Shown one piece after another: positions 1 to 10,142 of a DNA stretch of 64,000 nucleotides; position 1 is the first letter of the stretch, and each line of letters starts with the position of its first letter. Origin of the DNA: Geodermatophilus aquaeductus. Its GTDB lineage: Bacteria; Actinomycetota; Actinomycetes; Mycobacteriales; Geodermatophilaceae. Under the pieces are notes generated by a model. It saw only the letters and a program-made list of their open reading frames with translations, made no database searches and had not been told where the DNA came from. The DNA lies in assembly GCF_900182545.1 (NCBI RefSeq), contig NZ_FXTJ01000013.1, positions 72,598-136,597 of the forward strand, read 5' to 3'. The position numbers and the translations under genes are program-made.

Positions 1-430
1 CCGGTGAGGTGGTATCGGCCGGCTGCGCCGGCGGATCCGGGAGGACCGGCTCCGTGGGAGGCGTCACCGGGAGGGGCGGCGCATCCGGCGTGCTCACGGG
101 CGGCCGGGCGGGAGCGGGTGGGTCCGCCGGGGTGACCGGCGGGAGCGGCGCGGCCGCGTCGGGTGGGGCCGCGGCCTCGGGGAGTCCGTGTCCGCCGGCC
201 CCCTCCCACACCGGGGAGTGACCGTCGGTCCCCGGATCGACGGAAGCGGCCGGCCAGGCCTCGTCGGCACGGGCGGCACCCGACAGGATCCCGAGGACCA
301 CCCAGGCACCGGCGAGGAACGTCAGGAGCGCGAGGACGCGGACGAGCCGGCGGGTCCGCAGGTCGGCGCCGCGGGAGACGGACACCGTGAGGGAGCCGGA
401 CGCTCCCGCGGGTCCACCGTTCCCCAGCAC
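1..430 (-). CDS. Secreted Ala/Pro-rich protein, 3' end outside the window
   Basis: The minus-strand frame is open from a GTG at 430 to the window edge (143 full codons, no stop). A GGAGGAGG-type ribosome site lies just upstream (about 434-442). Residues about 20-50 look like a signal peptide: an arginine-rich stretch, a hydrophobic core (VLALLTFLAGAWVVLGILSG) and an ARA-D cleavage-like site. The rest is a low-complexity proline/alanine/aspartate linker typical of exported actinobacterial proteins whose functional domain is C-terminal; that part lies off the window, so no function can be given. An in-frame GTG at 385 is an alternative start. Confidence 0.6.
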   Translation of the reverse strand, partial: MLGNGGPAGASGSLTVSVSRGADLRTRRLVRVLALLTFLAGAWVVLGILSGAARADEAWPAASVDPGTDGHSPVWEGAGGHGLPEAAAPPDAAAPLPPVTPADPPAPARPPVSTPDAPPLPVTPPTEPVLPDPPAQPADTTSP

Positions 431-646
431 GCTGCCTCCTCCGGCCACTGCGCGCCGGTCGCGCAGTGACGAGGCGGCGCGCACCCGGCGCGCACACCCC
501 GCGGCGACCTTCCACGCCGGGACGTGCCCGGTCCACGGACTCGGGCGTTAACTTCTCGCTGCTCCGGGCGTGTGTGACGCTCCGTAGTCGACGCAGGTCA
601 GAAGAGCAGCGGCTCAGGCCGTCCGGATCCCGGGAGGAGCCGTCGT

Positions 647-886
647 TCAGCCGCTCACGCGGCGGAACCACCGACGCCGGCGGTAGGCGGGACAGTCGCA
701 CAGGGCGCAGTCGCGGCCCCGGCGGTAGTGCTCGTGCGCCGTCCGGCCGTGCCCGCAGGCACACGGTCGGCCGGTGGGCGCCGGAGGCCTCTCGACGGAG
801 CGCAGGTGCGGCCTCGACTCGGACGGGGTGACGTCGGGACCGGCGTCACGTGGAGCCGACGGTGGTTCCTCGCCCGGAGCGTGCAC
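647..886 (-). CDS. Small Cys/His-rich protein (putative metal-binding)
   Basis: A 79-residue protein with a compact Cys/His cluster in its second half: CACGHGRTAHEHYRRGRDC followed by ALCDC. The pattern CxCGH-x5-HEHY-x5-DCxxCxC resembles a zinc-ribbon-like motif seen in many short actinobacterial hypothetical proteins. The first 35 residues are polar and probably disordered. Start is GTG at 886; no clear ribosome site is visible. It stands alone, upstream of nothing obviously related. The Cys spacing strongly argues that this strand is coding; the function is unknown. Confidence 0.65.
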   Translation of the reverse strand: MHAPGEEPPSAPRDAGPDVTPSESRPHLRSVERPPAPTGRPCACGHGRTAHEHYRRGRDCALCDCPAYRRRRWFRRVSG

Positions 887-997
887 CGCGAGCCCTTCCG
901 ACGCCCCCCCGCACCGGTGACGTCCTGGTGAGGGCAGATGGTACGGGCGCGGACGGCCTGCGCAAGCCGTCGTGCGCGCCCTGTCAGGCCGATGCGC

Positions 998-2044
998 TCA
1001 GGCTGTCGTGACCATGCTCCGATCGAGGGCGTCCGGTCGCGCGGCGCCCGCGACGGCCATCACGTGCCGGAGGTCCTCGGCGAGGCCGTGCAGCACCTCG
1101 CGCACCCCCTCGGCGCCACCGGCGGCCAGCGCCCACAGGACCGGCCGGCCGACGAGGACGGCGTCGGCACCCAGCGCCAGCGCCACGAGGGCGTCGGTGC
1201 CGCTGCGGATGCCGCCGTCGACCAGCACCGGCACGCGGCCGCCCACGCCCTCCAGCACGTCCGGCAGCGCGTGCGCGCTGGGCACCACCCGGTCCAGCTG
1301 CCGCCCGCCGTGGGTGGAGACGACGACGCCAGCTGCGCCGGCCTCGACGCAGCGGGCCGCCTCGTCGCCGCGGAGCACGCCCTTGACCACGACCGGCAGG
1401 CCGGAGACCTCGGCCAGCCGGCCGATGGTGTCCGGTGTCATGGAGGGGTCCTGCTCGGCGGCCTCGCGGGCCACCGCGCCGGGCACCAGGTGCTGCGCGA
1501 GGTTGACCAGGTACTGGTCGTCGCGGACGGCGATGCGGACACCGGACACCCGCCCCTTGCGGCCGACGTACGGGGTGTCGACCGTGAGCACGACCGCGCG
1601 GGCACCGGCGGCTGCCGCCCGCCGGACCAGCGCCTCGGTCAGCCCGCGGTCGCGCATCAGGTAGGCCTGGAACCACCACGGGCCGGTCGCGGCGGCACCG
1701 ATGTCCTCCAGCGTCCGCGACGCGCGGGTCGAGACGACGGTGAGGCACCCGGCGTCGCCGGCACCGCGCACGGTCGCGCACTCGCCGTCGGGGTGCGCCA
1801 GCGCGTGGAACGCCATGGGCGCGACGACGAACGGGGAGGCCGCGACCGTGCCGAGCAGCCGGGTGGCGAGGTCGACGCGGGAGACGTCCTGCAGCACCCG
1901 CGGCCGCAGGCGGAAGTCCCGCCAGGCGGCCTCCGCCTCGCCGAGGGTCACCTCGTCGCCGGAGCCGGCCTCGTAGTAGTCCCAGACCTCGCGCGGCAGC
2001 GCGGCCCGCGCCCGCTCGCGGGAGTCGGCCAGCTCCGACAGCAC
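998..2044 (-). CDS. FMN-dependent alpha-hydroxy-acid dehydrogenase (LldD/glycolate oxidase family)
   Basis: About 348 residues, the usual size of the family. These enzymes oxidise L-2-hydroxy acids such as lactate, glycolate or mandelate with FMN in a TIM barrel. Visible landmarks are the N-terminal VWDYYEAGSGDE, APMAFHALAHPDGE, the catalytic-histidine segment STHGGRQLD (His near residue 245) and the phosphate-binding VLVDGGIRSGTDA. The segment is normally SNHGGRQLD, so Asn is replaced by Thr. The open frame extends to 2113, but a -10-like TAGGCT at 2094-2099 lies inside that extension, and the GTG at 2044 is preceded by a purine-rich stretch, so 2044 is preferred. The substrate cannot be told from sequence. 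Confidence 0.88.
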   Translation of the reverse strand: MLSELADSRERARAALPREVWDYYEAGSGDEVTLGEAEAAWRDFRLRPRVLQDVSRVDLATRLLGTVAASPFVVAPMAFHALAHPDGECATVRGAGDAGCLTVVSTRASRTLEDIGAAATGPWWFQAYLMRDRGLTEALVRRAAAAGARAVVLTVDTPYVGRKGRVSGVRIAVRDDQYLVNLAQHLVPGAVAREAAEQDPSMTPDTIGRLAEVSGLPVVVKGVLRGDEAARCVEAGAAGVVVSTHGGRQLDRVVPSAHALPDVLEGVGGRVPVLVDGGIRSGTDALVALALGADAVLVGRPVLWALAAGGAEGVREVLHGLAEDLRHVMAVAGAARPDALDRSMVTTA

Positions 2045-2093
2045 GCCGCCACCCCCGTCGTCCGCGACCGGGAGCCGCCCGGCGCGGGTGCGG

Positions 2094-2099
2094 AGCCTA
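2094..2099 (-). promoter_or_regulatory. Putative -10 hexamer for the hydroxy-acid dehydrogenase
   Basis: TAGGCT on the minus strand, about 50 bases before the chosen GTG start. It sits inside the longer open frame and therefore argues against the upstream start at 2113. No convincing -35 is visible. Confidence 0.35.
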
Positions 2100-2216
2100 A
2101 CGACGGACCGCACCGGCGGGAACGGTCCGCGGACGGGCGCGTTTGGCCCGGCCGCGCGGCGGGAAAAGCGGGAGCCGGGTCAGATCGGCCCCCGGGGGAT
2201 CGAGCCGTCGTCGGGA

Positions 2217-2393
2217 GTGCTCGTGCTCATCGCCGTCATCTGCGTGGCGTGGCTGGTCCTCGGCCTGTCCGTCGCCGTCCTCCTCGGCCGCGCCCTGCAG
2301 CACGCCGACGCCGCCGACCGCGGCACCCGCTCCGCTCCCGCCGTCCCGCTCCGCGAGCTGCGGCCGACGGCCCGGGCGTCTGGCGCCGGCTGA
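2217..2393 (+). CDS. Small single-helix membrane protein (58 aa)
   Basis: The frame encodes one hydrophobic helix (LVLIAVICVAWLVLGLSVAVLLGRAL) followed by a polar tail beginning QHADAADRG. The motif after the helix, GR-A-L-x-x-A-D, recurs in three other proteins in this window (N-terminus of 3745-4602, 37340-37495, 37593-37760), which supports it being real. Candidate starts are the GTGs at 2217 and 2223; the frame is open to 2088 but the extra residues look non-coding. Function unknown. Confidence 0.55.
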   Translation: MLVLIAVICVAWLVLGLSVAVLLGRALQHADAADRGTRSAPAVPLRELRPTARASGAG

Positions 2394-2400
2394 GCCCGCG

Positions 2401-3603
2401 TCAGTTCTGCGCGAGACCCAGGGCGTACTCGGGCCAGAAGACGCCGGCCGAGGGCCCGCCGTTGCAGGTGCCGTCCGACTCACCCGGGATCTTGATCCAG
2501 AGGAAGGCGTCCACGAGCGGCAGGCCGGTGGTCGTGGTGGGCCGCTCGCCCAGCGCCCGGCCGGAGGGGTTGCACCACTCGCCGTCGGACCCGTTGCCGT
2601 TCCGGCTGGTGTCGACGACGAAGTGGGCCCCACCGAGGGCGGCGGAGAGCTCGGTGCCGTAGGCGACGTTGTCCGCGGTCGGCTCGAAGTTCGACACGTT
2701 CAGGGAGAAGCCGTCGGCCCGGCCGACGCCGGCCGCGCGCAGCCGCTCGGCCATCGTCGCGGCCGGCACCCAGGCGGAGTGCCCGGCGTCGACGTAGGTG
2801 TGCGTCGCCGGGTTGGCCTCGAGGACCTCGACCGCCGAGCGCACCATCGCCAGCCGCTGGGCCGGGTCACCGCACAGCTGCGCCAGCGTGTCCGGCTCGA
2901 CGACCACGACCGCCTCGCCGGTGCCGATGCCCGCGGCCACCGCCCGGACCCAGCTCGCGTAGGCCTCCGGCGACGCCGCACCCCCGGTGCCGCCGCAGTC
3001 GAGGTCGGGGATGGCGTAGGTGACGAACACGGGGACGGCGCCCGCCGCGGCGGCCTGGGCCATCCCCTGCCGGACGGTGGCCGTCACGTCGGTGTTCCAG
3101 GCGCCGATCCAGACGGCGGTGGGCACCGAGGCCATGTCGGCGAGCAGCGCGGCCGCGGCCGGGTCGCGTCCCTGCAGCTGGACGGCGGCCTGCGCGGCGC
3201 CGGGGTTCGGGCCGAAGAGGGCGTCGCCGGCGAGCGGGCGGTGGCCGTCCGGGACGGCACCCTGCGGGGCGGCGGCGATCGGGGCCGGCCCGCCGGTGGC
3301 CGCCGGGGACGCGGACACCTCCGGCGAGGGCGCCGCGGAGGTGGCCGACGTCGGCGCGGGGGTGGTGGCCTCGGGCGCGGGCGCGCCCACCGGCTCCGGG
3401 ACGGGCTCGACCGGGGCCGGGGCCGGCGGGGGGACCGCGGCCGGGGTGCTCGCGACGGCCGCGGCGGCGGGCTGCGTGGTGTCCGCCGCCGGATGCTGCA
3501 GCGCGTCCTCCAGCGGGGTGCAGCCGACCAGCGCGGGCGCCATCACCGCGGCGGCGAGGACGGACAGCAGGCGCCGGCGCCCCGAGCGGATCGGCGCGTC
3601 CAC
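2401..3603 (-). CDS. GH6-family glycoside hydrolase lipoprotein (endoglucanase/cellobiohydrolase-like)
   Basis: An exported beta-1,4-glucanase candidate of about 400 residues. The N-terminus has an arginine run, a hydrophobic core and an ALVGC lipobox, then a roughly 90-residue Pro/Ala/Thr linker and a catalytic domain. GH6 signatures are clear: VTYAIPDLDCGG (usually YAxPxRDCG), VVVEPDTLAQ, YVDAGHSAWV, GFSLNVSNF, DTSRNGNG and the C-terminal WIKIPGESDGTC. Aspartates expected for inverting catalysis are present in these blocks. The GTG at 3603 puts the signal peptide at the N-terminus; a -10-like TACCCT at 3655-3660 lies upstream, so the longer frame to 3729 is unlikely. It may trim cellulose or a related self-made glucan. 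Confidence 0.88.
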   Translation of the reverse strand: MDAPIRSGRRRLLSVLAAAVMAPALVGCTPLEDALQHPAADTTQPAAAAVASTPAAVPPPAPAPVEPVPEPVGAPAPEATTPAPTSATSAAPSPEVSASPAATGGPAPIAAAPQGAVPDGHRPLAGDALFGPNPGAAQAAVQLQGRDPAAAALLADMASVPTAVWIGAWNTDVTATVRQGMAQAAAAGAVPVFVTYAIPDLDCGGTGGAASPEAYASWVRAVAAGIGTGEAVVVVEPDTLAQLCGDPAQRLAMVRSAVEVLEANPATHTYVDAGHSAWVPAATMAERLRAAGVGRADGFSLNVSNFEPTADNVAYGTELSAALGGAHFVVDTSRNGNGSDGEWCNPSGRALGERPTTTTGLPLVDAFLWIKIPGESDGTCNGGPSAGVFWPEYALGLAQN

Positions 3604-3654
3604 CCGGCCGGGCGAGCGACCGACTACGGGCAGTGACGTCCTGAGCGCGCGCTG

Positions 3655-3660
3655 AGGGTA
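3655..3660 (-). promoter_or_regulatory. Putative -10 hexamer for the GH6 gene
   Basis: TACCCT on the minus strand, about 50 bases upstream of the GTG at 3603. It supports the shorter start. No clear -35. Confidence 0.35.
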
Positions 3661-3744
3661 GGTGACCGGTTGCGTCGTGTCACGAAGTACGGGACCCCTC
3701 CGTCCCGGTGCTCGACGGACGTCGGTCACGTCGCCTGTACGAGG

Positions 3745-4602
3745 TCAGCGCGGGACGACGCCGAGGTCGGTCCGCGCGGGGGCCTGCAGGGAGAGCGCGT
3801 CGTCCTCGCGGCGCAGCCAGGCCGCGGGCAGCACGAGCCGCGGCGCGACGCCGACGAGGACGGCCATGAGCACCGCGACACCGGCCAGCGCCTCGCCCGA
3901 CTCCTCGACGAAGGTGGCGGTGGCGTACCAGCTGCCGGCGACCGAGGAGAGGGCCGACAGGCCGACCGAGGCCACGGCGTAGAGGCCCAGCGTGCTCAGC
4001 ACCCGGCGCCGGTCACGGCGCTCGGCGCGGCTGAGGACCGCGAGGACGGCGAGGACGGCGACGGCGGCCAGCGCGCTGACGGCGACCGCGCCCGCGGGCG
4101 AGACGGCCGCGGACAGCGCCTCCATGGCGGTGACGTGCACGGTGCTGCCGGCCTTGACCACCGCGATGCCCGCGGCGACCGCGCCGACGGCGAGCCACCA
4201 GGTGCGCCGTCCGGGGTTGCGGGCCGCACCGGCGACCGCGGCGACCGCGGCGACGGCGAACAGGGTCGCGACGTAGGTGCGCGGCAGCGACCAGGGGGCG
4301 TCCATCGACAGCGCCTGCGCGACCGGGCCGCTGCTCCCCCGCAGGCGCAGCGCGTAGCCGGCGGTCTCGAGCACCACCGCGAGGAGCGCGAGCCCCACCC
4401 CGACCGGGGGCAGCGGCACCCGCCGGCGGGCGGGACGGGCGACGGCGGGCGCTCCGCCGAGCGCGGCGGTGGTCAGCGGGCGGTCGACACCGGTCCCGGG
4501 CGAGTTGCGGTCGGCCAGACGGATGCCCCGTCCCAGGACGACGCCGAGCGCCACGGCGACGACCACCCAGACGGCGAGCCCGCCGACGATCCACGTCCAC
4601 AC
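3745..4602 (-). CDS. Polytopic membrane protein of unknown function
   Basis: 285 residues. The first helix (WTWIVGGLAVWVVVAVALG) ends in VVLGRGIRLADR, the same motif found in several single-helix proteins of this window. A polar loop follows, then about six further hydrophobic segments rich in Ala/Val, and a polar C-terminal tail. No catalytic motif was recognised. A GATGCT hexamer ends six bases before the GTG start, consistent with a leaderless transcript. The start is also supported by the first helix lying immediately at the N-terminus. Confidence 0.75.
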   Translation of the reverse strand: MWTWIVGGLAVWVVVAVALGVVLGRGIRLADRNSPGTGVDRPLTTAALGGAPAVARPARRRVPLPPVGVGLALLAVVLETAGYALRLRGSSGPVAQALSMDAPWSLPRTYVATLFAVAAVAAVAGAARNPGRRTWWLAVGAVAAGIAVVKAGSTVHVTAMEALSAAVSPAGAVAVSALAAVAVLAVLAVLSRAERRDRRRVLSTLGLYAVASVGLSALSSVAGSWYATATFVEESGEALAGVAVLMAVLVGVAPRLVLPAAWLRREDDALSLQAPARTDLGVVPR

Positions 4603-4608
4603 GTGCGC

Positions 4609-4614
4609 AGCATC
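4609..4614 (-). promoter_or_regulatory. Putative leaderless promoter, -10 hexamer
   Basis: GATGCT on the minus strand separated by exactly six bases from the GTG at 4602. Confidence 0.35.
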
Positions 4615-4734
4615 GGCAGATCCGGGCCCGTACGTGAACGTCCGGTCACACCACGGGGGGAGATGGGGCGGGTGGGGCGACCGTGCCGCGTGCGTCCCTC
4701 GCGAGCTGTCGACGCTGCGACCCGGTCCGGCCCG

Positions 4735-5724
4735 CTACGTGCCGGGCGAGCCGCTCCCCTGCGCCGTCCAGCCGTCCCAGGCAGACGAGACCATGTCCCG
4801 GACGTCGCACCGCGCCCCCCAGCCCAGTGCGGCTCGGATCCGCTCCGCGGAGGCGACCACCCGCGCGGGGTCGCCGGGACGCGGCGGCGCGACCGCTGGC
4901 TCCGACCACTCCTCCGCCGCCGTCCCGCTGATCTCACGGATGGTCTGCACCATCTCCCTCACCGAGACGCCCTCGCCGCGGCCGACGTTCGCCGTGAGCG
5001 CGGACACGCGGCCCTCGGCGATCCCGCGTGCGGCGGCGACGTGAGCGGACGCGACGTCCGAGACGTGCACGAAGTCACGGACGCACGTTCCGTCCGGGGT
5101 GTCGTAGGTGTCGCCGAACACCAGCGGGGCCTGCCGCTGCCGTAGCCGCTGGAAGACCATCGGCACCAGGTTGGAGCATCCGCGGTCGGTGAGCTCCGGC
5201 GCCGCCGTGCCCGCTACGTTGAAGTACCGCAGGTTCGCGTAGCGCAGGCCGGTGGCCGCGGCGACCTCCTGGATCATGCGCTCGCCGACCAGCTTGGTCG
5301 TGCCGTAGGGGTTCACCGGCCGGCACTCGGTGTCCTCGTCGACGAGGTCGACGTCGGGCATCCCGTAGACGGCCGCGCTCGAGGAGAAGACGAGCGCGCC
5401 GACACCTGCCGCGAGCACCTCGTCGAGCAGCACCCGCAGGCCCTCGACGTTCTCGCGGTAGTAGTGGAGCGGACGGCGGACCGACTCCTCGACCTGCTTC
5501 TTCCCCGCCACGTGGACGACACCGGTGACGCCGTGGTCCCGCAGGGTGTGGCCGAGCAACGCCCCGTCGAGGACGCTCCCGCGGACCAGGGGGACGTCAG
5601 GGACGCGTCCGGGGTCTCCGGTGGAGAGATCGTCGAACACGACCACCTCGTCGCCCGCCGCACGCATCGCCAGCACCACGTGCGCGCCGATGTAGCCGGC
5701 ACCGCCGGTCACGAGCCAGGTCAC
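4735..5724 (-). CDS. galE: UDP-glucose 4-epimerase
   Basis: An extended short-chain dehydrogenase of 329 residues that interconverts UDP-glucose and UDP-galactose using bound NAD. The Rossmann motif TGGAGYIGAH is at residues 6-15. The catalytic serine lies in FSSSAAVYG and the Tyr/Lys pair in NPYGTTKLVGE. NLRYFNVAG and DGTCVRDFVHVSD are typical GalE blocks. It lies next to ugd, so it supplies UDP-sugar precursors for the polysaccharide locus that follows. The GTG start at 5724 is preceded by TAGGCT-N6, a leaderless pattern. Confidence 0.95.
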   Translation of the reverse strand: MTWLVTGGAGYIGAHVVLAMRAAGDEVVVFDDLSTGDPGRVPDVPLVRGSVLDGALLGHTLRDHGVTGVVHVAGKKQVEESVRRPLHYYRENVEGLRVLLDEVLAAGVGALVFSSSAAVYGMPDVDLVDEDTECRPVNPYGTTKLVGERMIQEVAAATGLRYANLRYFNVAGTAAPELTDRGCSNLVPMVFQRLRQRQAPLVFGDTYDTPDGTCVRDFVHVSDVASAHVAAARGIAEGRVSALTANVGRGEGVSVREMVQTIREISGTAAEEWSEPAVAPPRPGDPARVVASAERIRAALGWGARCDVRDMVSSAWDGWTAQGSGSPGT

Positions 5725-5730
5725 CGGACG

Positions 5731-5736
5731 AGCCTA
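5731..5736 (-). promoter_or_regulatory. Putative leaderless promoter of galE, -10 hexamer
   Basis: TAGGCT on the minus strand, exactly six bases before the galE GTG. Confidence 0.5.
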
Positions 5737-5781
5737 GGTGTCACGACCACCGATCCGGACCCGTCCCGTCGGCCCGCATCC

Positions 5782-7101
5782 TCAGCCGGCTCGGCGGCCC
5801 AGGGCGCGGTAGGTCCACCCGGCCGCGGTCCAGGCCTCGCGGTCGAGCGCGTTGCGCCCGTCGAGGACCCGCTTCTGCCGGACCAGCGCGCCGAAGGCGA
5901 CGGGGTCGAGCTCGCGGTACTCGCGCCACTCGGTGAGCACCAGGACGGCGTCGGCGTCGGCCGCGGCCTCCTCAGGAGTGGCGGCGTAGTCCAGGTGCGG
6001 CCACTCGCGGCGGCTGTTCTCCACCGCGGCGGGGTCGGTCACGCACACCACCGCGCCCTGCAGCTGCAGCTGGGCGGCGACGTTGAGCGCCGGGGAGTCG
6101 CGGATGTCGTCGGAGTCGGGCTTGAACGCCGCGCCGAGGACCGCCACCCGCTTGCCGAGCAGCGACCCGTCGAGCACCTCACGGGCCAGCTCGACCATGC
6201 GGATCCGGCGGCGCATGTTGATGTTGTCGACCTCGCGCAGGAACGTCAGCGCCTGGTCGGCACCGAGCTCGCCGGCCCGGGCCATGAACGCCCGGATGTC
6301 CTTGGGCAGGCAGCCGCCGCCGAAGCCGAGCCCGGCGTTGAGGAACTTGCGCCCGATCCGGTCGTCGTAGCCGATCGCGTCGGCCAGCTGCTTGACGTCG
6401 GCACCGGTGGCCTCGCACAGCTCGGCCATCGCGTTGATGAAGCTGATCTTCGTGGCCAGGAACGAGTTGGCCGCCGTCTTGACCATCTCCGCGGTCGCGT
6501 AGTCCGTCGTCACCTTGGGGATCCCCCGGGCGACGATCGGCGCGTACACCTCGTCGAGCAGCCGCTCGGCGGTCGCCCCGTCACCGTCGGGAGACAGCCC
6601 GTAGACGAGCCGGTCGGGGTGCAGGGTGTCGCGGACGGCGAACCCCTCGCGCAGGAACTCCGGGTTCCAGGCCAGCAGCGTCCCCGGCACCTTCTCGCCG
6701 AACATGGCGGCGAGCCCGGCCGCGGTCCCCACCGGGACGGTGGACTTGCCCACCACCAGCTCACCCGGGGCCAGGACCTGCAGGAGCGACTCCGCTGCGG
6801 CCTGGACGAAGCGGAGGTCGGCGGCGTACTCACCGTGCTTCTGCGGGGTCCCGACGCACAGGAAGTGGACCTGCGCTCCGGTCGCGTCCGCGATGTCGGT
6901 GCTGAAGCTCAGGCGCCCGGAGTCGAGCGCGTGTCCCAGGAGCTGCTCGAAGTCCGGCTCGTAGAACGGCGCCCGCCCCGCGCACAGCGCCGAGATCTTC
7001 CGCTGGTCGACGTCGACCCCGACCACCTCGTGGCCGAGTTCCGTCATCGAGGCCGCGTGCACCGCACCGAGATAGCCGCAGCCGATGACCGAGATGCGCA
7101 C
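5782..7101 (-). CDS. ugd: UDP-glucose 6-dehydrogenase
   Basis: 439 residues, the normal length. It oxidises UDP-glucose twice to UDP-glucuronate with 2 NAD+. The N-terminal NAD fold is MRISVIGCGYLGAVHA. The catalytic cysteine sits in GFGGGCLPKDIRAF, and GKSTVPVGTA and the C-terminal GAAFKPDSDDIRDSPA are family blocks. The GTG start has a strong AGGAGG about five bases upstream. Together with galE it points to glucuronic acid and galactose in the surface polymer. It is divergent from the APS kinase gene. Confidence 0.95.
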   Translation of the reverse strand: MRISVIGCGYLGAVHAASMTELGHEVVGVDVDQRKISALCAGRAPFYEPDFEQLLGHALDSGRLSFSTDIADATGAQVHFLCVGTPQKHGEYAADLRFVQAAAESLLQVLAPGELVVGKSTVPVGTAAGLAAMFGEKVPGTLLAWNPEFLREGFAVRDTLHPDRLVYGLSPDGDGATAERLLDEVYAPIVARGIPKVTTDYATAEMVKTAANSFLATKISFINAMAELCEATGADVKQLADAIGYDDRIGRKFLNAGLGFGGGCLPKDIRAFMARAGELGADQALTFLREVDNINMRRRIRMVELAREVLDGSLLGKRVAVLGAAFKPDSDDIRDSPALNVAAQLQLQGAVVCVTDPAAVENSRREWPHLDYAATPEEAAADADAVLVLTEWREYRELDPVAFGALVRQKRVLDGRNALDREAWTAAGWTYRALGRRAG

Positions 7102-7201
7102 CGCCGCCTCCTCGTGCCGCAGACACTTAGCCCCCGAAGTGCATCACGTCGTCGAGGGGAGCGCCCGTCGGACGTCCCGAACGGGCGAGCGGCCACCACG
7201 G

Positions 7202-7207
7202 CAGGAT
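7202..7207 (+). promoter_or_regulatory. CAGGAT six bases before the APS kinase start
   Basis: CAGGAT-N6-GTG. It can be read either as a -10 hexamer of a leaderless transcript or as part of a ribosome site, so it is ambiguous. Confidence 0.25.
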
Positions 7208-7213
7208 GGCCCC

Positions 7214-8231
7214 GTGCCCGACACCCGCGCCCGGCTCGACGACGCACAGGTGGCCGCGGTGGCCCGCTACCGCGCCGGACTCGGGCCGCTGCCCGACCTC
7301 CCGCCGGCCGGCGAGTACGAGGACGCGCAGGGCGTGCTCGTCGCGACGGCGGCCGGCGGCGACCTGACCGTCGTCGAGGTGCCCCGCTGGGAGCAGCCCT
7401 CGACGGTGGTCGAGCGGCTGCACGACCGGGGCTGGACCGAGGTCGCGGCGTGGGTCGGCCCGCCGCCCGACGACGTCGCGCAGCTGCCGCAGCGGCTGCT
7501 GGTGCTGCTGCCCGCGGCGGGGCTCGCGCCGGACTCCGCGGCGCTGGCGGGAGCGGCCGCGGCCTGGGCGGCCGTGCGGGACGGCGGCCGTGACGTGGTC
7601 GTCGAGCCCGTGCCCGTCACCCCGGCGGCACCGGAGGCCGGGCCGGAGGAGCTCGCCGCCGCGCACGGCGCGGCGCTGGCCGGCAGCAGGCCGTGGTCCG
7701 GGACGGCGAGCACCGGCGGCACCGTGGTGCTGTGCACCGGCCTGTCCGGGGCGGGGAAGTCGACGATCGCCGCGCGGCTGGTGGAGCTGCTCATCGAGGC
7801 CGGCCGCACGGTCACGCTGCTCGACGGCGACGAGGTGCGGCACTCCCTGTCGGCGGGGCTCGGGTTCTCGAAGGCCGACCGCGACACCAACGTCCGCCGG
7901 ATCGGCTGGGTGGCGGCGCGGATCGCCAAGCACGGCGGCATCGCCGTCTGCGCGCCGATCGCCCCCTACGCCGAGGTGCGCGCCGACGTCCGGCGCGAGG
8001 TGGAGGCGCAGGCCGGGCCGGGCGGCTTCCTGCTGGTGCACGTGGCGACGTCGCTGGCCGACTGCGAGGCCCGCGACCGCAAGGGTCTCTACGCGCGGGC
8101 GCGCGCCGGGGAGATCCCCGCCTTCACCGGGATCAGTGACCCCTACGAGACGCCCACCGACGCCGAGGTCACCGTGGAGACCGCGGGCCGCAGCGTCGAC
8201 GAGTGCGCGCGGCAGGTGCTGGAGGCGGTGC

Positions 8232-8248
<17 letters not shown>
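7214..8248 (+). CDS. cysC: Adenylylsulfate (APS) kinase with a long N-terminal extension
   Basis: 344 residues. The C-terminal ~175 residues are a complete APS kinase: Walker A GLSGAGKST (about residues 176-184), LLDGDEVRHSLS, RDTNVRRIGWVA and DRKGLYARA. It phosphorylates APS to PAPS, the sulfate donor. The first ~165 residues are an uncharacterised alpha/beta-looking domain that does not carry ATP-sulfurylase catalytic motifs I can recognise. GTG at 7214 is chosen because nothing upstream looks coding. Lying inside the polysaccharide locus, it may supply PAPS for sulfation, though no sulfotransferase is in the window. Its 3' end overlaps convergent rfbD by 17 bases. Confidence 0.88.
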
Positions 8249-10090
<1,842 letters not shown>

Positions 10091-10142
10091 TCAGAAGGCC
10101 GCACCGATCCCGGGATGCCCTCACCCCGCGGGAGGAGGCGTG

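Noticed and set aside
2088..2216. N-terminal extension of the small membrane protein back to 2088
   Set aside because: The extra residues are low-complexity and overlap the promoter and start region of the divergent dehydrogenase gene.
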